The notes below the pieces were generated by a model, which was given only the letters and a program-made list of their open reading frames with translations, was not told the DNA's origin and did not search any database. The position numbers were made by a program, and so were the translations under genes. From Mesorhizobium huakuii (lineage in GTDB: Bacteria > Pseudomonadota > Alphaproteobacteria > Rhizobiales > Rhizobiaceae): a stretch of 64,000 nucleotides of DNA. The stretch is from the NCBI RefSeq assembly GCF_014189455.1, contig NZ_CP050296.1:6940001-7004000 (forward strand), read 5' to 3'. Below, one piece after another: positions 35,720-45,038 of the stretch (the stretch's first letter is position 1; the number at the start of each line of letters is the position of its first letter).

Positions 35720-37430
35720 AGCAGTGTGTTTCTTTCGCACCGCCTGGATGGGTGACCGCGCCGTCGCGGGCAGACCCGACCGTCTGTGCGTATTTCCATA
35801 TCGCGCCCGACTGGTAGTCGGTCGTGCGCGCCTTCCATGTCTTTGCCCGCGCCGCCAGTTCGGCCTCGGTCAGCGCCACGTCGATCGTGCCATTCACCGC
35901 ATCGATCGAGATCACGTCGCCATCCCGGATGAGACCGATCGGGCCGCCAACCGCTGCTTCCGGCCCGACATGGCCGATGCAGAAGCCGCGCGTCGCGCCC
36001 GAGAAGCGGCCGTCGGTGATCAGCGCCACCTTGCCGCCCATGCCCTGACCGTAGAGCGCTGCCGTCGTCGACAGCATCTCGCGCATGCCCGGGCCGCCGC
36101 GCGGTCCTTCGTAGCGAATGACGAGGACCTCGCCTTCTCTGTAGTTGCGATGCGTCACCGCCTCGAAACATTCCTCTTCCGAATCGAAGCAGCGCGCCGG
36201 GCCGGAGAATTTCAACTCCGCCATGCCCGCGACCTTCACGATCGCGCCTTCGGGGGCAAGGTTTCCCTTCAACCCCACGACACCGCCGGTTTGGGTAATT
36301 GGTCTGTTGGCCGGGCGGACCACATCCTGGTGTTCATTCCAGGCAACGTGCTCCATGTTTTCGGCCAAAGTGCGGCCAGTGACCGTCAGGCAATCGCCAT
36401 GCAGATAGCCATGGTCGAGCAGCGTCTTCATCAACAGCGGAATGCCGCCGGCCTCGAACATGTCCTTGGCGACATATTTGCCGCCCGGCTTGAGGTCGGC
36501 GATGTAAGGCGTCTTCTCGAAAATTTTCGCCACGTCGAAGAGGTCGAACTTTATCCCTGCCTCATGCGCGATCGCCGGCAGATGCAGGGCTGCATTGGTC
36601 GAGCCGCCGGTGGCGGAAACCACGGTCGCCGCATTCTCCAGCGCCTTCAGCGTGACGATGTCACGCGGCCGGATGTTTTTCGCGATCAGCTCCATGATCT
36701 TTTCGCCCGAGGCGAAATTGAAGCGGTCGCGCATTTCGTAAGGCGCCGGCGCGCCGCAGGAATAGGGCAGCGCCAGACCGATCGCCTCGGCGACGGTGGC
36801 CATGGTGTTGGCGGTGAACTGCGCGCCGCAGGAGCCGGCCGACGGACAGGCGGCCTGTTCGATCTCGAGCAGCTCGGCATCGCCGATCGTGCCGACCGAA
36901 TGCTGGCCGACCGCTTCGAACACATCCTGCACGGTGATTTGGCGGCCGCGATAGCTGCCGGGCAGGATCGAACCGCCATAGATGAAGATCGACGGCACGT
37001 TGAGCCGCACCATGGCCATCATCATGCCGGGCAGCGACTTGTCGCAGCCGGCAAGCCCGACCAGCGCATCGTAGCAGTGGCCGCGCATGGTGAGTTCGAC
37101 CGAATCGGCGATGACCTCGCGCGACACCAGCGACGACTTCATGCCCTGGTGGCCCATGGCGATGCCGTCGGTGACGGTGATGGTGCAGAATTCGCGCGGC
37201 GTGCCGTTGGCGGCAGCTACCCCCTTCTTGACCACCTGCGCCTGGCGCATCAGCGAGATGTTGCAGGGTGCCGCTTCATTCCAGCAGGAGGCGACGCCGA
37301 CCAGCGGCTGCGCGATCTCGGCCGCGGAAAGGCCCATGGCATAGAGATACGAACGGTGCGGCGCACGCGCCGGACCGACAGTCACGTGGCGGCTAGGGAG
37401 CTTAGCCTTTGAAATGACCTTGGCGTCCAT
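35706..37430 (-). CDS. ilvD: Dihydroxy-acid dehydratase
   Basis: A 574-aa Fe-S enzyme of branched-chain amino acid synthesis. Cluster cysteines lie in [28 protein letters not shown] and [16 protein letters not shown]. The C-terminus [19 protein letters not shown] is intact. The start ATG at 37430 has AAGGA five bases before it; two further upstream in-frame ATGs lack this. Its 3' end overlaps the start of exoR, an unusual link between amino-acid synthesis and a surface polysaccharide regulator. Confidence 0.96.
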   Translation of the reverse strand: MDAKVISKAKLPSRHVTVGPARAPHRSYLYAMGLSAAEIAQPLVGVASCWNEAAPCNISLMRQAQVVKKGVAAANGTPREFCTITVTDGIAMGHQGMKSSLVSREVIADSVELTMRGHCYDALVGLAGCDKSLPGMMMAMVRLNVPSIFIYGGSILPGSYRGRQITVQDVFEAVGQHSVGTIGDAELLEIEQAACPSAGSCGAQFTANTMATVAEAIGLALPYSCGAPAPYEMRDRFNFASGEKIMELIAKNIRPRDIVTLKALENAATVVSATGGSTNAALHLPAIAHEAGIKFDLFDVAKIFEKTPYIADLKPGGKYVAKDMFEAGGIPLLMKTLLDHGYLHGDCLTVTGRTLAENMEHVAWNEHQDVVRPANRPITQTGGVVGLKGNLAPEGAIVKVAGMAELKFSGPARCFDSEEECFEAVTHRNYREGEVLVIRYEGPRGGPGMREMLSTTAALYGQGMGGKVALITDGRFSGATRGFCIGHVGPEAAVGGPIGLIRDGDVISIDAVNGTIDVALTEAELAARAKTWKARTTDYQSGAIWKYAQTVGSARDGAVTHPGGAKETHCYADI

Positions 37431-37674
37431 TCTCATCCTTGCCGCGGGCGGTGCGGCCTGTCCCATCGCCGAGCCTTTTGGCGCGTGTCCCGAGACCATT
37501 TCGAGGTGCGCCGGGTTTATGGCGGGAAATGGGCAATTTCCTCAGGCGGATTTGTAGCGCAGGGGTTGTTCAGAAAGTGTTGCCAAAACGTCACAATCGC
37601 ACGAGGTGGCACCAGTGCGGCTTATATGCAACGCAGCTTGGATACCGGGGCCAGCGGCAATGCCTGCACAAACG

Positions 37675-37703
37675 AAAAAGGCCGGGCGACGCCCGGCCTT
37701 TTT
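37675..37703. terminator. Bidirectional terminator
   Basis: AAAAAGGCCGGGC-GAC-GCCCGGCCTTTTTT, a strong GC stem with A and T runs on both sides. It lies 19 bases after the stop of the first FadL-like gene (minus strand) and would end its transcript. Confidence 0.85.
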
Positions 37704-37721
37704 TCGTTCAATTTCAGTCGG

Positions 37722-38987
37722 TTACCATTTGACTTTCAATGAAGTCGAAAGCGCCGTGACAAGGTCATTGCCGAAGTCGGCGGTATAGCCATTGTCGTAG
37801 ACCAGGCCGTCATCTGAGCTTACGGCCGTATGTATCGATCCACTGGTCAGCACGCCGATCGCTCCACCGAAACGGAGTTCGATATTCTGAGTGGGCGTGT
37901 AGGCCACGCCACCGCTGAGCGTCCAGGTATCGGTCTGGGCGCTCAGGCCGGTCGTCGTTCCGCGATCCCAGGTGATAACCGCCGCACCGCTCCACTGATC
38001 GTTGAATTTGTGGCCGATACCGCCGGAAACCGTCCAGCCATCGCGATAGAGCAAATCAAGCGAGGTAAGCTTTGAAGAGCTGGTTGTGGTGCAGGAAGCC
38101 GTGCCGGTCGGGCAAAACGGAATGCTCTGCAGCTCGCTCCAATTCATCCACTTTATGGATCCGAATGCCAGCCAGCCGGGAGCTATGCCCGACTGAAGCT
38201 TGAGCTCCAGAGAATCCGGAACTTCCGAGGAACCGCTAACGTTCGTTACCTTGCCCAAATACGGATTGAACGGATTGAGGGCCGCAGGCACCTGAGTCAA
38301 ATCCAGCGTTCCATCCAAATTGTCGAGCTTGACCGCCGAATTATAGACCAGGCTGGCGCGCAGGGCGATATCCGGAATCTCATAGGCAACGCCGGCTCGC
38401 CATCCCCAGCCGTCTCCCTCGAGGTCAAGGCGCCCTATGCCCGCACCGGGAATGGGAGCCACCAATTGTTCTTTGAAGCCAGAAACATTTTCGTGGAACA
38501 CGCCGCCGATGAAACGAAACTGTCCTTTGCCGAGATCCATCTTGTAAGAACAGGTTCCGCCCACGGCCTCGCTCTTCACCTCGGTGTCAACATTGCTGTT
38601 CGCGCCGGCCCAGTTCCGACCTGGGTTGCTGGACGCACCGATCGGCTGGCCGTAGTCGACGAGACAATCGACGGGGCCCATACCCGCCTTGATACCGACG
38701 CTCGGCACCCAATAACTTTCGGTATCGCGAGCACTGTTGGAGAAGCCCGGGATAAGGTTAAGGGGGCCGTCAGACGGGTCGGTGTCCTTCACGTTCTTGA
38801 GGTTGCGTTGCGGCATCACATAGGTGCCGGTGACCTGACCCGTGACTTGGGCAGGATCGAACAGCAGATCGATGTCGTAACCGCCGCGTTCCAGACCGCC
38901 GGCATGCGCCGAACTCATCGCCGTCCCGATCAAAGCCAGCGAAAAACACCCCGCCCCCAAGAGCGCTTTAAGACGCAGATTGAACAT
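37722..38987 (-). CDS. OMPP1/FadL-family outer membrane protein, copy 1
   Basis: A 421-aa beta-barrel from MFNLRLKALLGAGCFSLALI with a signal peptide ending SAHA and a mature N-terminus GGLERGGYDIDLLFDPAQ, matching the OMPP1/FadL transporters for long-chain fatty acids and other hydrophobic compounds. GWGWRAGVAYEIPDIALRAS and LLYRDGWTVSGGIGHKFNDQ are the strongest blocks, and the C-terminus ends LKVKW with a terminal aromatic, as barrels require. It is paired in tandem with the similar gene at 39384-40604. Confidence 0.88.
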   Translation of the reverse strand: MFNLRLKALLGAGCFSLALIGTAMSSAHAGGLERGGYDIDLLFDPAQVTGQVTGTYVMPQRNLKNVKDTDPSDGPLNLIPGFSNSARDTESYWVPSVGIKAGMGPVDCLVDYGQPIGASSNPGRNWAGANSNVDTEVKSEAVGGTCSYKMDLGKGQFRFIGGVFHENVSGFKEQLVAPIPGAGIGRLDLEGDGWGWRAGVAYEIPDIALRASLVYNSAVKLDNLDGTLDLTQVPAALNPFNPYLGKVTNVSGSSEVPDSLELKLQSGIAPGWLAFGSIKWMNWSELQSIPFCPTGTASCTTTSSSKLTSLDLLYRDGWTVSGGIGHKFNDQWSGAAVITWDRGTTTGLSAQTDTWTLSGGVAYTPTQNIELRFGGAIGVLTSGSIHTAVSSDDGLVYDNGYTADFGNDLVTALSTSLKVKW

Positions 38988-39065
38988 GAATCGCCTCCCC
39001 GAACCCAACTACAACTCAAGCAAGAACCAATTTGCGTGGGTAGCGCAACAATGATTTCAAGAGGC

Positions 39066-39075
39066 GTACACGTAC
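39066..39075. promoter_or_regulatory. Conserved GTAC-palindrome upstream of FadL-like copy 1
   Basis: GTACACGTAC, 79 bases before the start codon. The second copy has GTACATGTAC at almost the same distance (77 bases). The flanking GGCGTACA-N-GTAC wording is shared. It could be an operator or a 5'-leader element. Confidence 0.5.
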
Positions 39076-39223
39076 GTATTTTTGAGAAAATGCATTTCCC
39101 GATGTATGGCCATCAATGCCGTCGAGCCGAAATGCCTGTCTGCGCCCAATGCCCAGCCAAAAACCCAGGAAAATCAGACGAAACCAGCCCAAAAATAACA
39201 TCTTCAATAGCTAATTTGCCCGC

Positions 39224-39244
39224 TGTTACATTATGGCAACAATG
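39224..39244. promoter_or_regulatory. Conserved imperfect palindrome upstream of FadL-like copy 1
   Basis: TGTTACATTATGGCAACAAT is repeated exactly upstream of the second copy at 40836-40856. Core GTTAC-ATTATG-GCAAC is an inverted repeat with one mismatch. The following bases (AAACTTCCGTTAACGTCAA, against AAAGTTTCCGTTTACGTCAA at copy 2) are also conserved. Confidence 0.6.
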
Positions 39245-39334
39245 CGGCGAAAACTTCCGTTAACGTCAACCGTGACGCTACGGAATGCCGGTTTAGAACA
39301 GCGTTGGCACTCGCGGATCGGCCGATCGGGCAAA

Positions 39335-39366
39335 CGAAAAGGCCGGGCGCGTGCCCGGCCTTTTCG
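39335..39366. terminator. Bidirectional terminator after FadL-like copy 2
   Basis: CGAAAAGGCCGGGC-GCGT-GCCCGGCCTTTTCG, a perfect stem followed by the T-run on either strand. It lies 17 bases after the stop of copy 2 and is nearly the same sequence as the terminator after copy 1, consistent with duplication of the whole gene unit. Confidence 0.85.
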
Positions 39367-39383
39367 TCCGAATGTTTAGAACC

Positions 39384-40604
39384 CTAGAATTTGATCTTGA
39401 CCGAAGCTGAGCCTGCCAAGAGCAGATCATTGCCATAGGTATAGGTCACGGCATTTGCCGTATCACCAACGCCAGGGAAAGTTGACGATCCGCTGGTCAG
39501 CACGCCGATCGAGCCGCCAAGCCTGACTTCCACTTTGTCGTTCGGCGAGTAGGAAATGCCGGTCGCCAAGGCATATGTGTCGGATTGATAACCGGAGACT
39601 GTCGAGGTTCCACGATCCCAAGTCAGCGAAACCAGGCCAGATAGCTGGTCAGTGAACTTGTGACCGATGCCGCCCGAAATCGTCCAGCCATCGCGATAGA
39701 GCAAATCGAAGGAAACGGGCGAAGGAGCACCTGTCACGGGGCTGCGCACGCCACTGATCGGAATAATGCCAAGCTTGCTCCACTGCTGCCAACGCACCGA
39801 GCCAAAGGCAAGCCAGCCTGGAGCTATACCGCTCTGCAACTTGAATTCGAGAGCTTGGGGTATCTCGGCGGAGGCGGACACTGGATATATTCCGGTGGAC
39901 CCCGGTACGATATTTGCCGGAAACGTTCCGCTAAAGCCTGTCGTATCGACGGTTCCGGAAAGTCCATCATATTTGTAGCTCGAATAATACATCAGGCTCG
40001 CACGCAGAGCGATGTCAGGGATTTCATAAGCGGTGCCCGCGCGCCATCCCCATGCCGAGTCCGTAAGGTGGAATTTCCCGAGGCCCGTGTTGCCAAAAGC
40101 CAACAGCGTCTGACGTGACAAGAATGCATCGACATCCTGGTAGGAAACGCCGCCGATGAATCTTAAAGCGCCTTTCCCGACGTTGAATTTATAGGAGCAG
40201 GTGAGGCCGTAATCGTTCGTTTTGACCGAGTATTTGGATGCGGTTGTCGAATATGCGTTGTTCGTTCCGTAATCCGCGTCAGCGCCGTAGGGCTTAGAAT
40301 AGCTTGCGAGACAGTCCACGGGTTCGAATATGCTGGCCTTGATTCCGATTCGAGGCACAGCATAGTCACCACCGACGTCTACTTCTGACGTCGACAGACC
40401 TGAACCATCTAGGCGCTGCACATTCTTCAGCTTGCGCTGTGGCGACACGTAGGTGACGCCGGCGTCGAACGAATATGGGGCAGCATCGAACAACTGGTCG
40501 ATATTGACGCCGCCGCGGTCGAAACCGCCGGCATGTGCCGTCCCGATCAAAGCAAGCGAATAGCACCCCGCCCCCAGCAGCGCTTTCAGTCGCAGAATAG
40601 TCAT
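39384..40604 (-). CDS. OMPP1/FadL-family outer membrane protein, copy 2
   Basis: A 406-aa paralogue of the gene at 37722-38987. It shares the signal peptide wording MTILRLKALLGAGCYSLALI, the mature start GGFDRGGVNIDQLFDA, the GWGWRAGTAYEIPDIALRAS block and the barrel end ASVKIKF. It differs in the extracellular-loop regions (for example TGFSGTFPANIVPGSTGIYP), as expected for a transporter with another ligand or exposed to phage. It lies 358 bases after valS with its own upstream palindromes and its own terminator, so the unit is probably monocistronic. Confidence 0.88.
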   Translation of the reverse strand: MTILRLKALLGAGCYSLALIGTAHAGGFDRGGVNIDQLFDAAPYSFDAGVTYVSPQRKLKNVQRLDGSGLSTSEVDVGGDYAVPRIGIKASIFEPVDCLASYSKPYGADADYGTNNAYSTTASKYSVKTNDYGLTCSYKFNVGKGALRFIGGVSYQDVDAFLSRQTLLAFGNTGLGKFHLTDSAWGWRAGTAYEIPDIALRASLMYYSSYKYDGLSGTVDTTGFSGTFPANIVPGSTGIYPVSASAEIPQALEFKLQSGIAPGWLAFGSVRWQQWSKLGIIPISGVRSPVTGAPSPVSFDLLYRDGWTISGGIGHKFTDQLSGLVSLTWDRGTSTVSGYQSDTYALATGISYSPNDKVEVRLGGSIGVLTSGSSTFPGVGDTANAVTYTYGNDLLLAGSASVKIKF

Positions 40605-40680
40605 GAATGTCCTCCCCGAATTCGAGTGCATCAAGCTAGAACCAATTCAGGTTAACGGCGCAACAACGAATTCATGGGGC

Positions 40681-40690
40681 GTACATGTAC
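40681..40690. promoter_or_regulatory. Perfect GTAC-palindrome upstream of FadL-like copy 2
   Basis: GTACATGTAC, a perfect 10-bp palindrome 77 bases before the start codon. It matches the position and wording of the element before copy 1. Confidence 0.5.
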
Positions 40691-40830
40691 ATGTTCGCCA
40701 AACGCATTTTCGACAAAATGCACAGGCGTACCGTAAGGCTAAAAACGGCCCGAAGCTGGTTTGCCGGACTGGAAAATGAAGAAAAAAGCCCAAAACGGCT
40801 CAAAAAACAGCCGCTTTCAGGGGTTACGCC

Positions 40831-40860
40831 CCCATTGTTACATTATGGCAACAATGGGGC
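40831..40860. promoter_or_regulatory. Extended palindrome upstream of FadL-like copy 2
   Basis: CCCATTGTTAC-ATTATG-GCAACAATGGGG, about 12 pairs with one mismatch. The central 21 bases equal those upstream of copy 1, while the outer arms differ but still pair here. It could be an operator or a hairpin in the valS-distal transcript. Confidence 0.6.
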
Positions 40861-40961
40861 TAAAAGTTTCCGTTTACGTCAAAATTAACGCAGCGGAATG
40901 CCTATTTTCGAGGCAAAACACCTCCGCTGAAGGCACGCCGAGCAAGCCGAATCCTGCCGCC

Positions 40962-43745
40962 TCAACCGGCGTCGCGAACCCTGGTCAGGGCCACAGAAAG
41001 CTTGTCCTGCGCATCGCGGTATTCGGCGAGCTTTTCGCGCTCGGCGTCGACGATCTCGGCCGGCGCGCTGGCGACGAACCTTTCATTCGACAGCTTCTTG
41101 TGCAGGCGCGCGATTTCCTCGGTCACCTTGGCCAGTTCCTTCTGCAGCCGGGCGGCCTCGGCGGCGAGGTCGATCAGGTTGCCGAGCGGCAGACAGATGG
41201 TTGCCTCGTTGAGGACGATCTGCGCCGAGCCCTTGGGTGCCGTGTCAGCCAGCGAGATGTCGCCGACGCGCGCCAGCCGCTTGATCGCCGAGTCCTCGCG
41301 AACCAGGCGCTCGCGCGTCACATCGTTGGCGCCGACCACGACCAGCGGCGCGATCGCCGCCGGCGGCACGTTCATCTCCGAGCGCACCGAGCGAATGCCG
41401 GAGACGAGATCGACCAGCCAGTTGATATCGGCGGCTGCATCAGCGTCCTCGAAGTCAGGCGACGGCCATGCCGCATGGCAAAGCAGCGAGCCGCGCTCCT
41501 TGCCCTCGCCCGCCGTCTGCCCCCACAGCTCTTCCGTCATGAACGGCATCATCGGGTGCAGCAACTTGTAGATCTCGTCGAGCACGAAGGCGACGCAGGC
41601 GCGGCTTTCGGCCTTGGCCGCCTCGTCCGTGCCCATGAACACCGGCTTCAGCAGCTCCAGGTACCAGTCACAGAACAGGTTCCAGACGAACCGGTAGGCA
41701 GCGCCAGCCGCCTCGTTGAAGCGGTATGAGGTGATGCCGTCCGTGATCTCCCGCGCAGCCCGCGTCAGCTCCGTCAGGATCCAGCGGTTGACCGCCAGCC
41801 TGGCATCGTTCAGCCAGAAATCGTCATTGCGCGCAACTTCGTTCATTTCGGCGAAGCGCGTCGCGTTCCACAGCTTGGTGCCGAAATTGCGGTAGCCGGC
41901 GATGCGCGCCGGGTCGAGCTTCACGTCGCGGCCTTGCGCCGCCATCACCGTCAGCGTGAAGCGCAGCGCATCGGCGCCAAACTCGTCGATCAGGTCGAGC
42001 GGGTCGATGACGTTGCCTTTCGACTTCGACATCTTCTGCCCGTTCTTGTCACGCACCAGCGCATGCACATAGACGGTGTGGAACGGCTCCTCGTCCATGA
42101 AATGCAGGCCCATCATCATCATGCGGGCAACCCAGAAGAAGATGATGTCGAAGCCGGTCACCAGCACGTCGGTCTGGTAGTAGGTTTTCAGCTCCGGCGT
42201 CTGATCCGGCCAGCCCAGCGTCGAGAACGGCCACAGCGCCGACGAGAACCAGGTGTCGAGCACATCCTCGTCGCGGGTCAGGATCTCGCCCGGCTTAAAG
42301 TTTTCCAGCTTGTCCTCGACCCAGGCCTTCCACGGGCCTTCGAGCGCCAGATAATACTCGATCGCCGCACCCAGCGCCTCTTCCTCGGTCTTCTCGACAA
42401 AGACGCGCCCATCCGGTCCGTACCAGGCCGGAATCTGATGGCCCCACCACAGCTGGCGCGAGATGCACCAGGGCTGGATGTTTTCCATCCAGTCGAAATA
42501 GGTTTTCTCCCAGTTCTTCGGCACGAAATTGGTGCGGCCTTCGCGCACCGAGGCGATCGCCGGCTTGGCGAGTTCGGCTGCATTGGCATACCACTGCTCG
42601 GTCAGGAACGGCTCGATCGGCACGCCGCCGCGATCGCCATGCGGCACGGCGTGGCGATGCGGCTCGATCTTTTCGAGGAAGCCGCCGGCTTCCATTAGGT
42701 CGACGATCTTCTTGCGCGCGATGAAACGGTCGAGGCCGTCGAGTTCGTCCCACACAGCCTGGCGCTCCGGCGTCACATCGAGACCGGCGAGGAAGTCCTC
42801 ATTGTCCTTCAGCTTGATGGCGGCTTCGACGGTCAGGATGTTGATGGCCGGCAGCTTGTGGCGCTTGCCGACCTCGAAATCGTTGAAATCATGCGCCGGC
42901 GTGATCTTGACCGCACCCGAACCCTTTTCGGGGTCGGAATACTCGTCCGCCACCACAGGTATCTTGCGGCCGACGATCGGCAAGACGACGTTCTTGCCGA
43001 CCAGATGCCGGTACCGCTCGTCGTCCGGATGCACCGCCACCGCCGTATCACCCAGCATCGTCTCCGGGCGCGTGGTCGCCACGGTGATGAAGGTTTTCGG
43101 ATTTTCGGGGTCGAAGGTCTCGCCTTCCACGGGATAGCGGAAGTGCCAGAGATTGCCGTTGACTTCCTGCTGCTCGACCTCGAGATCGGAGATCGCGGTC
43201 AGCAGTTTCGGATCCCAGTTCACAAGGCGCTTGTCCTTGTAGATCAGCCCTTCCTTGTAGAGCGTGACGAAGACTTCGAGCACGGCCTTGGACAGGCCCT
43301 CATCCATGGTAAAGCGCTCGCGCGACCAGTCGGCAGAGGCGCCGAGCCGCTTCAGCTGGTTGAAGATGGCGCCGCCGGATTCGGCCTTCCACTCCCAAAC
43401 CTTCTCGATGAACTCCTCGCGCGTGAGATCGCGGCGGTGGATCTGCTTTTCCATCAGCTGGCGCTCGACCACCATCTGCGTGGCGATACCGGCATGGTCC
43501 ATGCCCGGCTGCCACAGCACGTTCTTGCCGCGCATGCGCTCGAAGCGCACCAAAATGTCCTGCAGCGTGTTGTTGAGCGCGTGGCCCATATGCAGCGAGC
43601 CGGTGACGTTGGGCGGCGGGATGACGATGGTGAAGGCCTCGGCCCCCTCCTCGGCGCCGGCGCCGGCGCGAAACGCGTCGGCCTCTTCCCACACTTTGGC
43701 GATCTTCGGCTCGACGGTCTTTGCGTCGTAGGTCTTTTCAAGCAT
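40962..43745 (-). CDS. valS: Valyl-tRNA synthetase
   Basis: A 927-aa class I synthetase starting MLEKTYDAKTVEPKIAKVWE (ATG 43745). HIGH motif in IPPPNVTGSLHMGHALNNTL near residue 45 and KMSKS in RDKNGQKMSKSKGNVIDP near residue 540. The editing domain lies between (TTRPETMLGDTAVAVHP). The C-terminal coiled coil (LAAEAARLQKELAKVTEEIA) is present. It is downstream of tolC and popZ in the usual Rhizobiales order, though here a zinc-ribbon gene and a VOC gene come in between. Confidence 0.97.
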   Translation of the reverse strand: MLEKTYDAKTVEPKIAKVWEEADAFRAGAGAEEGAEAFTIVIPPPNVTGSLHMGHALNNTLQDILVRFERMRGKNVLWQPGMDHAGIATQMVVERQLMEKQIHRRDLTREEFIEKVWEWKAESGGAIFNQLKRLGASADWSRERFTMDEGLSKAVLEVFVTLYKEGLIYKDKRLVNWDPKLLTAISDLEVEQQEVNGNLWHFRYPVEGETFDPENPKTFITVATTRPETMLGDTAVAVHPDDERYRHLVGKNVVLPIVGRKIPVVADEYSDPEKGSGAVKITPAHDFNDFEVGKRHKLPAINILTVEAAIKLKDNEDFLAGLDVTPERQAVWDELDGLDRFIARKKIVDLMEAGGFLEKIEPHRHAVPHGDRGGVPIEPFLTEQWYANAAELAKPAIASVREGRTNFVPKNWEKTYFDWMENIQPWCISRQLWWGHQIPAWYGPDGRVFVEKTEEEALGAAIEYYLALEGPWKAWVEDKLENFKPGEILTRDEDVLDTWFSSALWPFSTLGWPDQTPELKTYYQTDVLVTGFDIIFFWVARMMMMGLHFMDEEPFHTVYVHALVRDKNGQKMSKSKGNVIDPLDLIDEFGADALRFTLTVMAAQGRDVKLDPARIAGYRNFGTKLWNATRFAEMNEVARNDDFWLNDARLAVNRWILTELTRAAREITDGITSYRFNEAAGAAYRFVWNLFCDWYLELLKPVFMGTDEAAKAESRACVAFVLDEIYKLLHPMMPFMTEELWGQTAGEGKERGSLLCHAAWPSPDFEDADAAADINWLVDLVSGIRSVRSEMNVPPAAIAPLVVVGANDVTRERLVREDSAIKRLARVGDISLADTAPKGSAQIVLNEATICLPLGNLIDLAAEAARLQKELAKVTEEIARLHKKLSNERFVASAPAEIVDAEREKLAEYRDAQDKLSVALTRVRDAG

Positions 43746-43861
43746 GGGAAAATGGTCCGCGCTGTCGGGATTTTGCTGGTTCGGTGTAAATCGGAAGGTC
43801 TTGGCCAAGTCAACCGCAAGGGCCGCCTCGCTTCATGAGAAGCAAATAGGCGTGCCCGTGT

Positions 43862-44191
43862 TCATTTCAACGGAAGGTCGTGCCCGCACTCGGCGCAAAA
43901 CTTCGCCCTTGGTGTCCGGTAGGGCTTTCCGCAGGCTGGGCAGTCGGGGCCGTAGTCGGAACGGCGGACATGCAGGAGCCAGAAAGTATGATGAAGTGTT
44001 ACTCCGGTCCGCTCGCGATAGCGATCGGCCGCCGGATGCTTCATTTCTGTCCACTGGCCGTGCCTGGAGATGAATCTCTTTACCTGAAAATATAGAGTTG
44101 CCGGGTCGCCGACGACCTCCCGATACTCATCGTCGGTCAGCATCGGAACCATCGCCCGCAATCGGTAGCTGTACGTCAACTCTCGGTCCAT
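43862..44191 (-). CDS. Hypothetical protein with C-terminal zinc ribbon
   Basis: A 109-aa protein. Its last 30 residues contain a four-Cys zinc ribbon, CPACGKPYRTPRAKFCAECG, preceded by a helical region (LTDDEYREVVGDPATLYFQV) and GVTLHHTFWLLHVRRSDYGP. No signal peptide or membrane segment. Zinc ribbons of this kind bind nucleic acid or act as structural tags. It is a single gene between valS and a plus-strand VOC gene; the function is unknown. Confidence 0.65.
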   Translation of the reverse strand: MDRELTYSYRLRAMVPMLTDDEYREVVGDPATLYFQVKRFISRHGQWTEMKHPAADRYRERTGVTLHHTFWLLHVRRSDYGPDCPACGKPYRTPRAKFCAECGHDLPLK

Positions 44192-44346
44192 CGGCCAAGG
44201 ATACCAATCGGATATGGCTTTGAAAGGGCGATATCCTTGACCTCGCAGCCTGGCGGCAATATCCTGCCAAGGCTGCTGTAGGGCGCATCGGCTTCCGGCC
44301 GGAGGGGCATTGCCCGCCTACGCTACCTCAACCCCGCAATGCGCCC

Positions 44347-44979
44347 ATGCCGACCCTCGAACACCACAAGAAACAGGCCAAGCTCTATCTCAAATGGCAC
44401 CGCGAGCGGTATTATCCCGTCGCCGCTGTGATTGGATGGCTGTTGCCGCGTTTTCGCCATTTCAGCGACAGCCAGATCCTCGATCACAGCTTCAAGCTTG
44501 CCGATGCCCAGGAACTCGTCGCCAGGAAGTCAGGTTTCGAGAGCTGGCAGGCGCTGAAGGAAGGCCTTCAAACCGTGACCGATCATGCAGCAACAGACGC
44601 CGCAAAACCGCATCTCGCCTTTGCCGAGCCACAGCTCTTTGTCTGCGACATCGTAGCGGCCTGTAATTTCTACCGACAAAAGCTCGGCTTCGAGACGCGC
44701 TTCACCTATGGCGAGCCACCCTTCTACGCCCAAATCATCCGCGATGGCGCACGGCTCAACCTGCGCCACGTCGACAAGCCTCCACTCGCCGCCAATTCGA
44801 CTGATGACCTACTGGCGGCGACGATCGTTGTCGACAACATCAAGGCTCTGTTTCTGGAGTATCAGGCGGCCACGGCCCCGTTCCACCAGACATTGCGGAC
44901 CGAACCGTGGGGCGCCCGCACATTCATCGTCAAGGATCCCGACGGCAACCTCATCTGCTTCGCGACCAGCGCGGGCTGA
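44347..44979 (+). CDS. VOC-family protein with an N-terminal helical extension
   Basis: A 210-aa protein. Residues 1-75 are a helical domain (PTLEHHKKQAKLYLKWHRER, LADAQELVARKSGFESWQAL) seen in some glyoxalase-superfamily proteins. Residues 85-208 form the VOC fold (AEPQLFVCDIVAACNFYRQK, WGARTFIVKDPDGNLICFAT). This class often includes bleomycin- or fosfomycin-resistance-like proteins; the specific substrate cannot be read from the sequence. It is convergent with popZ across a clear terminator. Confidence 0.82.
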   Translation: MPTLEHHKKQAKLYLKWHRERYYPVAAVIGWLLPRFRHFSDSQILDHSFKLADAQELVARKSGFESWQALKEGLQTVTDHAATDAAKPHLAFAEPQLFVCDIVAACNFYRQKLGFETRFTYGEPPFYAQIIRDGARLNLRHVDKPPLAANSTDDLLAATIVVDNIKALFLEYQAATAPFHQTLRTEPWGARTFIVKDPDGNLICFATSAG

Positions 44980-44990
44980 CCTCATCGACA

Positions 44991-45016
44991 AAAACGCCGC
45001 CTCACGGGCGGCGTTT
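44991..45016. terminator. Bidirectional terminator between VOC gene and popZ
   Basis: AAAACGCCGCC-TCAC-GGGCGGCGTTT between two convergent genes. The strong stem with A/T runs serves both strands. Confidence 0.85.
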
Positions 45017-45038
45017 CGAGAGTGATCGCTGGAGGAGA

